Assembly: GCA_964058805.1 (NCBI GenBank)
Contig: CAXKVV010000740.1
Span: 1 to 64,000 of the forward strand
From: Schoenoplectus triqueter
Taxonomy: Eukaryota; Streptophyta; Magnoliopsida; Poales; Cyperaceae
Reading direction: 5' to 3'
Length of the DNA: 64,000 nt
In this document: piece after piece, positions 11,590 through 24,955 of the stretch
How positions within the stretch are numbered: position 1 is the first letter of the stretch
Layout: each line of letters opens with the position of its first letter
Made by a program: the position numbers and the translations under genes
Notes under the pieces: model-generated
Databases searched by the model: none
What the model saw: only the letters and a program-made list of their open reading frames with translations
Told to the model about the DNA's origin: nothing

Positions 11590-13045
11590 ACTATCACAAA
11601 AAAACAGAATATGAGTTATTATATACCCCTCCTCAGCAATGATTTTTATAGAAAACCATTTAGAAAAATACATGATGGTAATTTCACAATTTAATAGAAA
11701 GATTCAGCAACGATTGCTACAAAAAAGCCGTTGACGAAACTGTTTAAAAAATGAGAAAAAACATAAAATCTTCAACAACGGTTGCTTGCAAATAACCGTT
11801 GTTGAATAGATAAGAATTAACTACGATTATTTGCAAGCAACCGTTGCTGAAGTGTTATTCTTTTATTTTCTTTTCGTGGAGAATCAAGAACGGTTATTTT
11901 ATAAAAAAACATTGTTGTTTCTCTATTCAACAACGGTTTTTACCAAAAAACCGTTGTCAATTCTCCATAAACAACAACATTTTTTTTGGGTAAAAACCGT
12001 TGTTGATTCTCAAGGATTTAAAATTTAAACCCTTTTGCTCATTCGAAAACCTTTGCGTGCCTCTGTCTCTCTTGAGAAAATCTTTGTGCCGTGCCTTCTG
12101 CTAACTCCTTTTGTGCCACGCCACATTTTCTCATTGACATTGCCTTCCCTAGCCCCATCAGAGTCTCACCTCCTAGACTATCTTGCTGTTGCTGACCACC
12201 GACCCTTATTGGTGCTTTGAGTTAGAAACCCGATAATACGTACCTTTCTTTTTCTTTTTCGACTGTGTGTGCTGGTGGCTGAATTAGCCTCGAGCACAAA
12301 TAACCTTCTTTTAGAATTTTAACTGAGAATAATTTATTAATGTCTCACTTCTATAAAATTTTGATTTTCTTTTTGCTTCTCTGAGCTCTTTGTGCATAAA
12401 AATATTTTTTTTCCTGACCTTTAATGTGCAATGACAAGTATCAGCTAATAACAACGGTAGAAATCAATCTGGTAGGAGGGTAACCAATAGTTCAGATCCT
12501 GACCTTTATTGTATATTATTTGTATTATGAAATTTAATTTTGAAATAATTTATTATATATATTATATATGATATTTGTTATTATGTGTTATATAATATTA
12601 GATATTTAGTGTTATAATTATGTAATTTAATTGTATGTTATTTTGATAATATGGATGACATATAATATCTAATTTAGACTAGTAATTATTGGGCTAGTCA
12701 TAGAAAATCATAATATTTAAATATATATATATAACAACACCAACGATTATTATCATAAAACCGTTGGCAATGGTACCATTTAAAAAAAAAAGAATCAACA
12801 ATGGCTATTCTATAAAAACCTTTATTGATTCCTATAGTTACCAACAATTTTTATAGAAAAATCGTTATTGATGCTCACATTTGCCAACGGTTCTTAGAAG
12901 AAAATCATTGTTGATTCGCTTAATTTTGCCAACGGTTATTTAAAGAACCGTTACATGAATCAGTGACCCTAGCGTCAACAACGGTTGCAGAACAGTTAGC
13001 AAATGATGTATTTAACCATTATTGTTTTTTTTTGTAGTAGTAGTG
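11590..13045. mobile_element. Non-autonomous CACTA-like element with AACGG subterminal repeats
   Basis: The right end reads, on the complementary strand, CACTACTACTACAAAAAAA; the left end is the degenerate ACTATCACAAAAAAACAG. Both fit CACTA (En/Spm) termini. A 3-bp TAA occurs just outside each end or within two bases of it. About a dozen copies of a subterminal motif of the form CAACGGTTNNN-NNNAACCGTTG, many palindromic, fill 11705-12005 and 12735-13015. The middle (12010-12700) contains no recognisable transposase. The assignment rests on the end motif and the repeat pattern; the left end is uncertain. Confidence 0.6.
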
Positions 13046-13433
13046 TAAACTCACGGATGTCTTTCATGATATTAACTCAAAAAATATATTAAATCACTTT
13101 TGAATTTTAATTTATTACGCTCATTAAAATTTTCATATAGAAATCTTGTGGGATGCATAAAATTGAGGTGTTTTAAGTTTTCTAATTTATTATTTTTAAT
13201 TTTTAAAATGCTATACAAATATTAAATATTTTATTATTATTTTTAAAGCCAGTTTTCAAAAATTAAAAATGATGACATAAAAAACTTGAAACATCCAATT
13301 TTTTTGCATCCCACGAGGTTTTTATATGAAGAATTTAATGAGCATGATAAATCAAAATTTAAAAATTATTTGATGTGTTTTTTGAGTTAAACTCATGAAA
13401 AACCTCCGTGAGCTTAATCTCACATTATCTTTA
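13046..13433. mobile_element. TA-flanked foldback element, family A, left end truncated
   Basis: This is a copy of the family also seen at 18815, 41791, 42845, 43521 and 55161. It has the shared core CTTGTGGGATGCA, with its inverted counterpart TGCATCCCACGAGG, and closes with the family end TATCTTTAC directly against a (TA)n tract. The outermost left end is missing where it abuts the CACTA-like element. Confidence 0.75.
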
Positions 13434-13627
13434 CTATATATATATATGTCTCACTAATAAATTTCTCTAATTTTTTTTTCTAAAAGAGATGGATATAGTA
13501 TAATGAGTATGACGAAACACTACTTAAGTTAAATAAGTCTTGTTGTTGCAAAATAAATATGGATGATAATGAGCATCTCTTCAAGGAGTGATGCACAATC
13601 AAATTTCATGAAAATATATAAAAACTA

Positions 13628-13628
<1 letters not shown>

Positions 13629-13665
<37 letters not shown>

Positions 13666-13817
13666 TGGCTACATACTATACGTAGCATAGATATTTTGTG
13701 TGCTACAAATCGGTTATTTATTTTTAAAAGTCAAATAGTCGATCCGACCGTTCAAAATGATTTTCATATGAAAATCTAGTTATTGACCAATTTTTATATT
13801 TTAACATCACATCATAA

Positions 13818-13858
<41 letters not shown>
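13629..13858. mobile_element. Short family-B foldback remnant between two (TA)n tracts
   Basis: Two (TA)n microsatellites (about 13633-13661 and 13822-13857) enclose about 160 bp. This begins AGTTTGGCTACATACTATAC and contains the family-B block CGATCCGACCGTTCAAAATG. Only one arm of the usual inverted repeat is present, so this is a half-element. Confidence 0.55.
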
Positions 13859-13859
<1 letters not shown>

Positions 13860-14973
13860 TATTAATAGAAATTGTAATTTAAAAAAAATCTTGTTGGTGA
13901 TGGTGATCGACCGAAAAGTTGCTGTATATACTTTTTTTAAACAATAGTTGGTTACATAACAATCATATTTTTTTTCTGAAAAATATATATAATAAGTTAA
14001 TAACTAATATTAATTAAATAAAATTCTTTCTTTTTCTGATTGATTTAAAAAGTTTGCATACTGTGATTAATATGTCGAAAGATTTGATAGACATAAAAGG
14101 ATATGAGGAGAATAATCAAATTATCCAGTTTCTATTTCCCTTGTTATACTGTCTCGCCATTGGCAAACTCTCAAATTCTTCTCAATTACTTAAAATTAAT
14201 AGAATTACTAGGTTAATTAGCTTTAGTAAGTTCTCAATTAACTTGAGAGCGTTACATGTTCAACCTCTTTGCTTAAAATGGAATGAAAAGATATATTACA
14301 AAAAAATCGGAGGGTCCACATGTCAAAAGAGGATCTCTTTTCTAGTAGAGGTGTAGAGAGTAGGGTTCATGTGTTCAATTGTCATGTACTTGTGTTATCT
14401 ATCTTATCTTAGGTTAGGTGTTTAGCACTATCATATCACGACCTAATTTTCTTCGATTCATATAGTATGTTGTATACGCCAATTGGACTGCTCATATTCT
14501 TCTAGCTAGTTCACGACATGTTACAAAAATTCTTTAAAAAAATAGATTTTGTTTTATTTTACTCTCTTTCCACGAAGCTTCGAAATGAAATTTATGTAAA
14601 ACTGTAAATGGAATAGGAAATATGAAACTCGTTCCATACTTTGTAAATTTGATGAGTGATGTTTCAATTTTTTTTTGTCCTTGACAGTTCGGAACATGTA
14701 TCATCTTTTCTTATTTAGCCCCACTTTTTCATTTTATGATTAGTCGGAGAGAGTTCTAAATTTTATACTTAGTTCACCTAAATAAAGGGAGAAATTCTTT
14801 CAAAAAAAAAGGAGCAAAAAACAGTTGAAAGAAAAGTGACTTTGTTGATAATTGTCAGGGGTGTTAAAAGCGCACTGACAAATTAATTACGCAATTCGCT
14901 CCATGAATATTTTTTTTCCTTTTGAACAGGAATTCGCTCTATGAATTTTAAACGATCATAGAAGTAATTTTGT
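13860..14973. other. Intergenic, AT-rich, no gene seen
   Basis: No coding or RNA gene could be supported. The longest open frame (14054-14356) has no domain or codon signature and looks random. Confidence 0.45.
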
Positions 14974-15147
14974 TAAGGGTGACATTATTTTAAAAGTAAT
15001 AATTATAATATTGAAAGTTTTGTTCTTAATATTAAAATTATTACTCTTAATAGCATATAAGTAACGTTATTTTAAGAACAAAAATTACAATATTGAAATA
15101 AAAATTCTCAATATTATAATTATTATTTTTAAAATAACGCCCCCTTT
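14974..15147. mobile_element. Small foldback MITE, about 175 bp
   Basis: The left arm, AAGGGTGACATTATTTTAAAA onward to about 15013, is mirrored by the right arm (about 15108-15147, ending AACGCCCCCTTT). A second, internal inverted copy of the ATTATTTTAAAA block lies in the centre. No clear target duplication was found. Confidence 0.6.
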
Positions 15148-17187
15148 TTCTAAATGCATTGATACATTATTTTTCCCTTTTTTGGGGGTTTTAAACCGTG
15201 TTAGTTACGGTTTATTTATAAGCAAATTTAAGCCAGCTATTATAATTCAATATTTCCGTTAGGCGATTGCTTTTGCCTTCCACATAATGGAAGGAATGAT
15301 GGGTGTGCTGAACGCAATAAGAAAAAATCTTAATCTAATTTTGACAATAAATACGATTTTTTTTTTAAAAATAAAAAAAACTTTATGGATGTCTTCTTAT
15401 ATTTATAGATTGACGATGATTTAAACTACATGCAATTTCATTAACATTTGGTACTCCATCAAGGACCATCAAAATTTTATAAAATTTGCCTTTAACGATA
15501 TTTAATGGACTATCAAATGACAATAAAATTTATATAAAATTTGAATCACCACAAATCTATAAATATAAAAATATATTCATAATTTTTTTTCTATTTTTAA
15601 AACTTTTTTATATTTATTTAAAATTTTATTTTTAAAATCATCAAGATAACCGTTATCAAGTGATCACTTCCCTATTTTTATAAGCATAACACAACAACCA
15701 AGGACTCCAATCATGTATCCATCGAAATAGACAACTTTGTGCAGTACCGACCTAACATTTCAAATGATAAACAAATGATGCGTGCATGTCTGAAATTACG
15801 TTTAATTTCAAAATCAATGGATTAAAACAACTTAAATGTTGTTGCAGTAGCAAACACAATATTCTTCTATTAAAAAAGTAGATTATCATATTAAAAAAAA
15901 TCTCTAATTTAGTTATAAAAAACAATGTGCTTTTGCAAGTTTGAAATCCGGATGAAATTCTTTATAAACATTTTATAAATTTATATTTTTTAAGAAAAAA
16001 AATTAAGTAGTTAGATATTGAATTATCAAATGATCTAGCATTTTTATAGTTTTAGTCTTATTTAATGTCATATGTCAGAGTACTGACCAACCTTTCAATA
16101 TTGTCGAAGTTTAAATCATGTCTGAACAATAAGAATTTCCATGATTTGAATTTTTTTTATGATGATATATTATCACAAATATTAAAAATAACTTACATGA
16201 TTTGAAATTCTTTCTAAAATATTAGCGGATTGACGTCATTATAATATTTAAGCCAGCTTTTCTGTATAAATATTATATATTTTTATCTATTATTATTTAT
16301 TACATCTAGTTTTATTAATTTCTTCGGAGGTGATGCTCGAGGGGCAACCCTAATGATAAATAATGCTCGATAAAATGACGTGCATTTGGATTTCGCTAAA
16401 TTGCCTTTATTGGAGTATCATTTTGCACTTAGTGCATTGGAACTTCTACAGATCTCCAATGTAGTACCCAAGTACAGTAGTGATTGGATGGTAGGAATGA
16501 AAAATTGTTAAAAAATCATTTTTCAGGTGCCGCCAAATGAAAACATCACATCCTAACAAAATTCTTTTAATCAAGCGCTCATTACTTTATTGGCCTCTGG
16601 CCTCTGCACATGACCATGCACCAGGCAAACATGTTCTCTAATTATAAATTAATTAACCAGCTATTTCAAGCATCAGTATATATGCATGCCAAAAAATACA
16701 AACATGATTAGGAATTTAGGATTTAAGAGGTGAGCGTGGGCCTAATTTTAGTTGGGCAATTTACGGAGACCGTATATATACTCTTCATTATTTCACCAAT
16801 GTAGCCCGCGAAATCTAGAATATTGAATTATTTTATTATTTTTGTTGCCGTTATAGTGTTATACATATTCTTTTTATTCAAAAGATTATAGTAAAAAGAG
16901 CAGAAATACAAAAATCTAGTTTCTATAATAATATAGAATGTATATATTTTGAATATAAAAAAAATCACAATTCGAACATAAAGTGACTAAACATCTGTTA
17001 TAAAGCACCATATATAGCTTGAAAATATATTCTTATTCGAGCGTATATACAGAGTCTGCTTGTTTTAAATTTAAAAAGAACCAATTAATTCTTCCATTTA
17101 TGACTATGTGATATTTGAAATATTAATGACTCGGACAGGAACCGCATGCATATAAACTAACCAGGCCCGGTATTAGTTTTGTGGAGG
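15148..17187. other. Intergenic; one decayed foldback repeat at about 15350-15650
   Basis: The segment 15350-15650 has the same block order as the foldback element at 17188-17530 (TTTCATTAACATTTGGTACTCC against TTTCATTATTGTTTGATACTCC in the other copy) and is probably an older member. The rest is anonymous AT-rich DNA with no gene that can be supported. Confidence 0.45.
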
Positions 17188-17530
17188 ATCCCTTGACAAT
17201 GGGTTATTTTGATAATCCTAACAATAGACTTATAAATATAAAAAAATAAAAATAAAAAAATTATAAATTGATAATTTTTTAATTTTCATATAATTTCATT
17301 ATTGTTTGATACTCCATTAAAGATTATTAAATTAGATCCATTACAAATTATATAAAATTTTAATTATTTTTGATGGATTATCAAACGATAATGAAATTAC
17401 GTGAAAATTTAAAATCCATCAATAAGTAAAAAAATTATAAATTTTTTATTCTAAAATTTATAATATTTATTTAGAATTTAGAAATTCATTATCAAAATTA
17501 TCAAAATAAACTATCGTGATGGGATCCTTC
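17188..17530. mobile_element. Foldback MITE, about 340 bp, with GGATCCC ends
   Basis: The left end (AGGATCCCTTGACAATGGG, then TTATTTTGATAAT) is mirrored by the right end (ATTATCAAAATAAA, then ATGGGATCCTT). Inner arms around TTTCATTATTGTTTGATA and its complement near 17385 also pair. The interior is non-coding. The target duplication was not resolved. Confidence 0.65.
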
Positions 17531-17929
17531 CCATTAGTTTTTGCACAGATCCAATCCGATCAGAATTCAGACTTCAGAGATGATAGAGAGCCTAGTCAAC
17601 TCAAAGGTCAAAACGAAGGGTGTACTGGCGTACTACACTTCATACCATAAAATCACATGGACCCAGAAAAACCACATGGGTAAAAAAACCTTTAAATTTG
17701 GCACCAGAGAATAGAGATGCACAATTATAAAAAATAAAAATAAAATAGAGATGCACTACTGTTTCTCTTTCTGGTACCCGGATGGCATCTTTCCTTCCCC
17801 TAGCACATGGACAGCAAGGCTGAGAGAGGCGAGGGAGGGGGCAGCTTTTACATTGCATTTGCACCGGATCCTCTCCAACTCTTACATCTATCACCTTTCA
17901 TGTAGCGACTATTTTAGAACCTTTTAGGT

Positions 17930-18190
17930 ATGTTTGGATGGGGTAGGAATAGCAGAATAGCTGTTGTTTTCAGAATAAAAATAACAGTTGTGTATCCAAA
18001 CATAAATATGTTATTCCGAAACAGTGAGAATAACTATTATTCTTCTATTTTGTGATGATGATGGAATAATTATTACTCTTCTCAACTCTCCATTACTATT
18101 TCCAATAAACAATCCAAATAATATTTCTACCATCCGGAATAACATTATCTTTTTACTATTCTCGCGCTAACCAAAACTATCCAAATTTAT
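17930..18190. mobile_element. MITE with TTTGGAT/ATCCAAA ends
   Basis: The left end TATGTTTGGATGGGGTAGGA is mirrored by the right end with CTAACCAAAACTATCCAAAT. The interior has repeated GAATAAC/GTTATTC words. The 35629-36024 repeat has a similar design and ends, suggesting a common superfamily. Confidence 0.5.
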
Positions 18191-18814
18191 AATATTTTGA
18201 TTATAAATTTAACGATCACAATGAATTCGAACAGTTACTCTGAAAGATATTCACTTCCACTATATATATGTCCAAATTTATAATCACCGAGAATAAAATT
18301 GTGTCTGAGTAAATGATTTTACCTTTTTTAATGTCTTTACAATTACATAGATGAGGTGTAAATTAGTCGAACAAAACTACAATTGATGTATGCAGAAAAC
18401 TGCACATTTATTTTAAAGATTTTGGAATGTGTATAGCTGCGCACTTGTTTTGCTAAGCAGGGTAGATGGGACTGAAATTAATCTGCTGCTTTTTCAATTT
18501 TCAGGATCATGCTTTCTATCATCATAAGTTTCTAACTTGCATATAAGTGTTAGCAAATAATATTTTTAACACATACAAATCGATCACTCGCGGTTAAAGT
18601 AAAATTCAAACTTATTTTTTTACTTATTTTATTTGATTTGATTTAATTAATTTGAAGAAATTAATTGATTTATTTAATTAGTCTTCATAAATTAAAATCT
18701 AATCTATTTATTAAAACCCTCAGTAAAATAAATATCGGGAAACGTCCCCAAATAATCAGGTCCAATGGACAACTAAGATGTTGTGCATAATATATATATA
18801 TATATATATATATA
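18191..18814. other. Intergenic, no gene seen; ends in a (TA)n tract
   Basis: AT-rich DNA with no supported gene. A (TA)n microsatellite lies at about 18789-18813, abutting the next foldback element. Confidence 0.45.
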
Positions 18815-19223
18815 GGTAAAGATACTGTGAGTTTAAACTCAAAGAGGCCTTCCGTAAGTTTAACTAAAAAAAATATATTAAATCGTCTCCAAATTTTAAT
18901 TTATCATTCTCATTACATTCTTTATATGAAAATCTTGTGGGATGCAAAAATTTGGAGTGTTTTGAGATTTTTAGGTCACCGTTTTTAATTTTTGAAAATG
19001 ATGTTCAAGTAATGAATATATTATTATTATTTTTAAAGTTGATTTTTAAAAATTAAAACTTATGATTTAAAAAACTCAAAACACTTTAAATTTGTGCATC
19101 CCATAAGATTTTCATATAAAGAATTTAATGAGCATGATAAATTAAAATTTGAAGACAATTAAATATGCTTTTTGAGTTAAGCTCACGAAAGACCTTTATG
19201 AAGTTAAGCTCACGATATCTTTA

Positions 19224-19226
<3 letters not shown>
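18815..19226. mobile_element. TA-flanked foldback element, family A
   Basis: The element runs from GGTAAAGATACTGTGAG to CTCACGATATCTTTAC, with long imperfect inverted arms meeting near the centre. The shared core CTTGTGGGATGCA and its complement lie at about 18927 and 19096. It is flanked directly by (TA)n on both sides (18789-18813 and about 19228-19264). It has no coding capacity. Confidence 0.82.
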
Positions 19227-19264
<38 letters not shown>

Positions 19265-19267
<3 letters not shown>

Positions 19268-21146
19268 CTTACTGCCCACCTTTGACGTTCTTAAATTTAT
19301 TATTGTGGCTACTCTCTCGCGGTGAAACTAATCAGCAACCCATCTATACTCTAATGAAAACAACAACAACAATTGAATTGTAAAAAAATATATATATAAA
19401 AAAAACAAAATAATCAGCATATTCATCGATAGGTAAGAATTGACAAATATATGTATAGAAAAATAAAATAAATAAATAATAAATAATTAATATGATTTCA
19501 TAACACAATAATAGCATAATCTGGAGGGTATAATTCTCAGATTGCCCAATTTCATTTTTCATATACATAATATCAGACAAGTAAAGATGGTCTAAATTCG
19601 GTCATGAGGTTTCCAATTTTATGCCTCATTTGGGTCAGTGGTATACAATATATCAGTTATCGCCTACAGTAGTGCATTCATATCAGATAAGTTACATGTA
19701 AGTCTTCTATTATCAGAAGAAAGGTGTAGATTATTTTTTTATGACAAATTATCAGTAAACACGTCAAAGTGGTCTTAAAATGCTGGTACATATCAAAAGC
19801 CTACAACATATGAGAAAGAAATGGGCAAGAAAAAATTACAATTAAAAACTGATGGCCTATCCACCAGCTACACAATCAAATTGAATTGAATCAACATCAT
19901 CAATTGATGACCTACCTGAACCGAAACATGGATGACCCAAAATCTACAACTGATTTCAGTGAATTCACATCTCTTTGGAGCATTTTAATAGATTAAAATG
20001 TTTTTTATGCCAAACCTGAAATTACTGGTTCACTATGTAGCATATGAAAAAAATTCAATTATAATTCATGCCAGAAATGAGCTTCTTTATTTATAATGAT
20101 AATGCAGACATAATTTATTTTGTACCTATAATGTCATCAAGAGACCACAAATAATCTTAGAACTTTCATTCACTTTCTTCTCTTACTTAGCCCAAAATAA
20201 AAGAAAACTATAAAAATGAAACCAGTCAGATAAAACATTAAAAATTAACCATATCAACAAAAAAAAATCGAAATACAAAAAAATTAATGTCAAAATAAAA
20301 TCTGCGTCAATGCAATTGTATCGAATGGTCCTCAATCTTAAATCGCTGAGGATTGGATTCTTCCCCTCTTTTAGGGAAGTTATTTTGGAAACAGCGCAAG
20401 CAATGAAGCAAATTCTCCTCTCCGTACGACTAAAAGCATCTTCACTATTTTGTCCACTGGTGCATCTTTGCACTGAATTCATTCCTGTATATGCACAAAT
20501 TACAAGCAACAAAAAACCTTGTTGCTTTCTCAGATTCCCAATGTTTTTACTCTACTTCACCAGTACGGCAATGTATAGGAAAGAAGAACTATTTATTCAT
20601 TTTAGCCAATCAAGCAATTTGGAATGATTAGTTGTTGGTAAAGAAAGAGAGAAACAAGGAATCAAATTTACATAATTATCTGGAAACGATTTTATGTAAA
20701 AAAAATGTATTTAGATTCGACATAAATTCTATCTATGTCAGATTTTAGTGAAGTGTTATCTGTTCACTTTGTCACATAATCAATATTCAAGGGGTCTAAA
20801 ATGTAAAAAAAAATACAAATTTTGGGGTGTCAATGGGTTTAAGGTAAAGGTTGGACGGAGATATTTCCATTGTTAATTTTATTTAAAATTATTTTTATCC
20901 ATACTTTACATTTATCAATTAAAATTAGACTTATAATTGATAATGTCCAAGTAATGGACATATACCGGTTGCCGGTGGATAATATTAATATAGTAATTAA
21001 TTTTATCATCATTTAGAAAAAAATATTCTAACTCATTCTTTTTGTACAAATACATCTTTATTTTATAATATAAAATAAAAATAAAAAAATACAATCAACT
21101 ACAACTTAGGTCATTTGAAAAGAAAAATAAAAATATAAGTATTTTT
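19265..21146. other. Intergenic, no gene supported
   Basis: Mostly anonymous DNA. Around 20290-20530 base composition is more balanced and an open frame exists on each strand, but neither shows a known domain or a convincing splice context. It may be a fragment of an unrecognised gene. Confidence 0.4.
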
Positions 21147-22900
21147 TTAATTTTTTAAAAAGTTAAAATTATCTAAGTTGGAGTTAATTGCATAATTATA
21201 AAATAATTTGAATTTTAAAACAAAAGAGCGGGAATATGATCCATTTTGTGGCCATGCCATAGATATTTCCCAGGAGATAAAATTTATGTATCTATTTTGT
21301 GTCTGGTCTTTGTGGCCATGCCATAGAAATTTTCTCCTTATTTTGTCAATTTCCCTAATGACCCACTTTGGCATCATAAATGTGGACATAAAGAATACTG
21401 ACAGTGAGCTTAGTGTGGCATTGATAAGTGTGAGCCTTCCACCTACGGATAAGAGAGATGTCTTTCATTTTTGTAGCTTGTTTTGTATTGTTTGTATGAA
21501 TGCTCTGTAATGTTCCTTATTCAATCATTTGTTGGACAATTACATTCCTAGATATTTAAAAGGGAATGTTCTGGTTGTACATCCCATAATCTTTGCTAAT
21601 GCCTGTACTTCACGTTGTTCCATGGTTGTGGCCATCATTTTAGATTTTTGTATATTTATTTGTAGGACTGAAACTTCTTCATAAATCTTTAAACATGATT
21701 TAAACAATCTGACCTGTTGCTCCTCTGGCTTGATAATGAACAGTGTATCATCTGCGTATGACAAGCACTGCCTACAGTTTGGATAAGGCTTTGTAATAAG
21801 CTTTTGGTGTGCTAATGCTTCAAACCATATTAGTAGAAAGTCTTCTGCCAATATGAAGAGATAGGATGTCAATGAATCATCTTACCTTAAGCCTCTTTTT
21901 ATTTTGATTTGCTTCTCTACCATTGAATTGAGCATGATTTGTGAGGTACCTTGCAATACCACGTCTTCGATCCATCTTATCCAATTTTGTGTGAATCTTT
22001 TGGCTCTCAATACTCGTATTAAGAAATCCCATGATAGTGTATCAAACGCTTTAAATATATCAGCCTTAAACAAACTAATTTGTATTTTCTGTATTGTGGT
22101 TGTTGCTGCCAATTTCTATGCATATAGAAACCCTTCATTGATATGTCTATTTTGTAAGAACCCTGACTGCGCTTCAGATACGAAGTGGTGTATTATTGTT
22201 TGCAGTATGTCAGTCAGCAGCTTGAAGAAACATTTTTGCATGGAGTTTAATTATTAGACTTTGGGATGAATACAATGTATGAATCATTTAATGGGCTTAG
22301 GGTTTGTCTGGTGTTGTCAGCACTTGGTTGAATGTGGTAAGAATATCTGGGAAAAATTCTTTGAATTCCATCAAAAATTCACCTGTGTATTCATCTAGAC
22401 CTGGTGCTTTGTTCTTTGACCATTGTTTAATAACATTTGTTATTTCCTATTTTATAAATGTCTGTTGTAACCCTTGCATGAGGTGTGATTAATCATTGAA
22501 TATTGCTGCCAAATCAGCAGCGGTGTTGTGTTGGTGTTGATGTTTGCCCATAACATTGCAGAAATATTTGTGTATATATAACCTTTGCCTTTTTAAGAAT
22601 TGGTCCTATAAACTTTTCCATCTCATTCAGTGATCTTGATTCTGCCAGCTAATCCATCCAGACCCAGTGCAGGCACTCGAGATAGTTCTTGAGATGCTCT
22701 GTTTGATTATTGGTTTTTAACTTTTTCCAAGCTATGATGGCCTTTCTTATTATCATTTTTTGTTATAGCTCTTTGGGGTTGGATGTAGTTGGCATCTGTC
22801 TCTAGCATTGAGTGACCACATTTCTGAAATTAGTTAATTTAACTCAGTAATTTCTTATTCTGATTGAGTTTGGAGATGGGAATTTGGTTTCACATGTGCC
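21147..22900 (-). pseudogene. Degenerate LINE (non-LTR retrotransposon) reverse transcriptase
   Basis: Read on the minus strand, the plant LINE reverse-transcriptase blocks follow one another in order: a KNKAPGLDEYTGEF block (about 22440-22375), DIFKAFDTLSWDFL (about 22060-22015), SYADDTLFI (about 21762-21735) carrying the YADD active site, FPFKYLGM (about 21565-21542), GGRLTLINATLSSL (about 21445-21400), and KIRRKFLWHG (about 21348-21315). Stops and frameshifts separate them. The endonuclease part and the 3' RNase-H/zinc-binding part are not evident. This is a dead 5'- and 3'-truncated copy. Confidence 0.88.
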
Positions 22901-23851
22901 AATTTAACCCAGTAGCTACTTTTATATCATCTCTTATTGAATACAGTACAGATTGAAAACTGAATAAAATACGTGATGTATTCAATAGAATGATTTCGAC
23001 TCGATAAGGTATCTTAGTTGAACACTTGAACTCGGTAGGGCATGTGAAGTATCAACTATTTGTCAAGAAATATCGTCTAGATTTGTAGAATACAAAACTC
23101 AACTTCAAAAGAAAAATAGTTAACTGTAGTTTAAATGAAATTCCAGCCAAATTATTTTCGGACAATCAAAATAATGCTAATTCCGATGAGTGTTGTTAAT
23201 TTATTAATTAATGATTTTTATTCATTAACTTTTCTTCTTTAATCACATCAAAAAAGTTTATCTTAATCTTAAATACTCAAAACTAAATTAACAATCTAAA
23301 ATTATTTGCGTTCCATAGGAAAATCTCACTCAAAATAATTCTTTATTCTTAATACGATATTTTTATTAGAATATCGATCGATTCGAACAACGCTGATTGC
23401 TTTCATTTGGTATATGAAAGTACAGTGCGTTTATATATAAGCTATTCGTCTTTTACCCCTCAATAATTGTAGAAGCGCATTATGAGATTTTTTTTTTTGA
23501 AAAAGGCATTATGAGATCTTAAATTTGGAATTTGTCAGATTACATTTAATGCAGGACACAAATTGTCCTTGGTTTTTTTCAGGATGCGCGCGGTTACCTT
23601 CGTGTATTTCAACCGAAAAATCATACCAGCTTTTGACTTATAATAAAAATGAAAAGCTCCACCTTTCTTTCCAACTTTATGCACAATAATTCAAGAACAT
23701 AAGTTTCATGTGCAAGAAGTTGAGAGTACTAATAAGATTTATAAAAAATGTATCAATTTCTAGAGAGTCGAATCAAAACCACAAGTTGGAGTTGATTATA
23801 AACAGCGATTGCACATGATCTGCTTTGTCTGTAAACATGAAAATTTCTGCA

Positions 23852-23887
<36 letters not shown>

Positions 23888-24541
23888 TTTAGTTGGTAAA
23901 TTATCGCAAGGAAGATTGGATGCAGCCTTGAAAGGATGTACGTATTTGCACCTTTTTAGACGTGTTCTCTCTATCTTTATATACTTATGTTTTATCTTTA
24001 TATACTTATGTTTTATGTAAAAACTAAGTAGCCATCAACTACATGTATGAGGAGGGCAGGAATCTTAAGGTAGGCGTCAACCGGCGCCCGGGCATCCTCT
24101 CGGTTCACTGAAAAATAAAGATCATATAATAAAAAATAAATTTTCTTTTAACCCGAACATTCTATTTATTTAAATTGAGCACCTCTTATCGATCGTTTCT
24201 GGTTCCGCCTCTGTATATGAGAGTGTCCGAGACACCAAAAGAAGAGAACGCCATTTTCAAGAGACTATTAGAGAGACTCGAAATATAGAAGGTATATATT
24301 TAGATTGTGAGCAAGCTAGATTTAAAATACCTCTGATGATCTTTTGGGATTTTTTTTGAGAAAAAAATAAAGGTCAAGTTCTTATCGTTTCAAATTTTAT
24401 TAATAATAAAAGGTTACAAATGTTATTACAGCATGCCATATACAGTGCCAACTACTATTTTGTCCATATTGTAATTAATTTATATTACATGGTCAGACTC
24501 CATCTTTTCTTATTACCATGTGTTCATTGTGATATATCGGT

Positions 24542-24580
<39 letters not shown>
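22901..24580. other. Intergenic with simple repeats
   Basis: No gene is seen. A (TA)n tract lies at about 23854-23882, and a 21-bp tandem duplication (CTTTATATACTTATGTTTTAT twice) at 23975-24016. A T-run followed by GAAAA near 23482 looks like the poly(A) end of an old minus-strand retroelement. A (TA)n tract at about 24545-24580 leads into the next foldback element. Confidence 0.5.
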
Positions 24581-24584
<4 letters not shown>

Positions 24585-24955
24585 CGACTATGGTGCTTTG
24601 CAAAGTACAGAGGCATTGTGTGTTTTGCGCTCTATTTTTAATTTTAAGTCAGAAATAATCGATCCGAACCGTTCAATCTAATTTTCATATCAAAATCTAT
24701 TAGTAAACCAAATTTTATATTTTTTTAGAAATTTTTTGCTATTTTTTCTGCTGAGGAGAAAATGATTTGATCTGAGAATTCTGGTTCATCCAAAAATGAT
24801 AGTTTTTCTCCCTATCCAAAAAAATAGCAAATGAATTCCAAAAAATATAAAATTTGGTTTACTAATAGATTTTGATATGGAGATTAGATTGAGCAGTTTT
24901 AATCGATCATTTCTGATTTAAAGCTAATAATAGAGCGCAAAGCACACAACGCACT
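24581..24955. mobile_element. TA-flanked foldback element, family B
   Basis: The left arm begins AGTCCGACTATGGTGCTTTG directly after a (TA)n tract. The right arm returns the same sequence inverted (GAGCGCAAAGCACACAACGC near 24933-24952) but lacks the outermost ~30 bp and the right (TA)n. It matches the copy at 42261-42668 closely along both arms. Confidence 0.78.

Noticed and set aside
17640..17894. Minus-strand open frame of 84 codons
   Set aside because: It crosses unrelated low-complexity sequence and has no domain or codon bias.
20183..20627. Overlapping open frames on both strands
   Set aside because: More balanced composition made this worth checking, but there is no recognised domain, no convincing splice partners, and both strands are equally open.
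24420..24641. Open frames running through (TA)n tracts, encoding Ile-Tyr repeats (also at 19165 and 55920)
   Set aside because: The IYIYIY stretches are translations of TA microsatellites.
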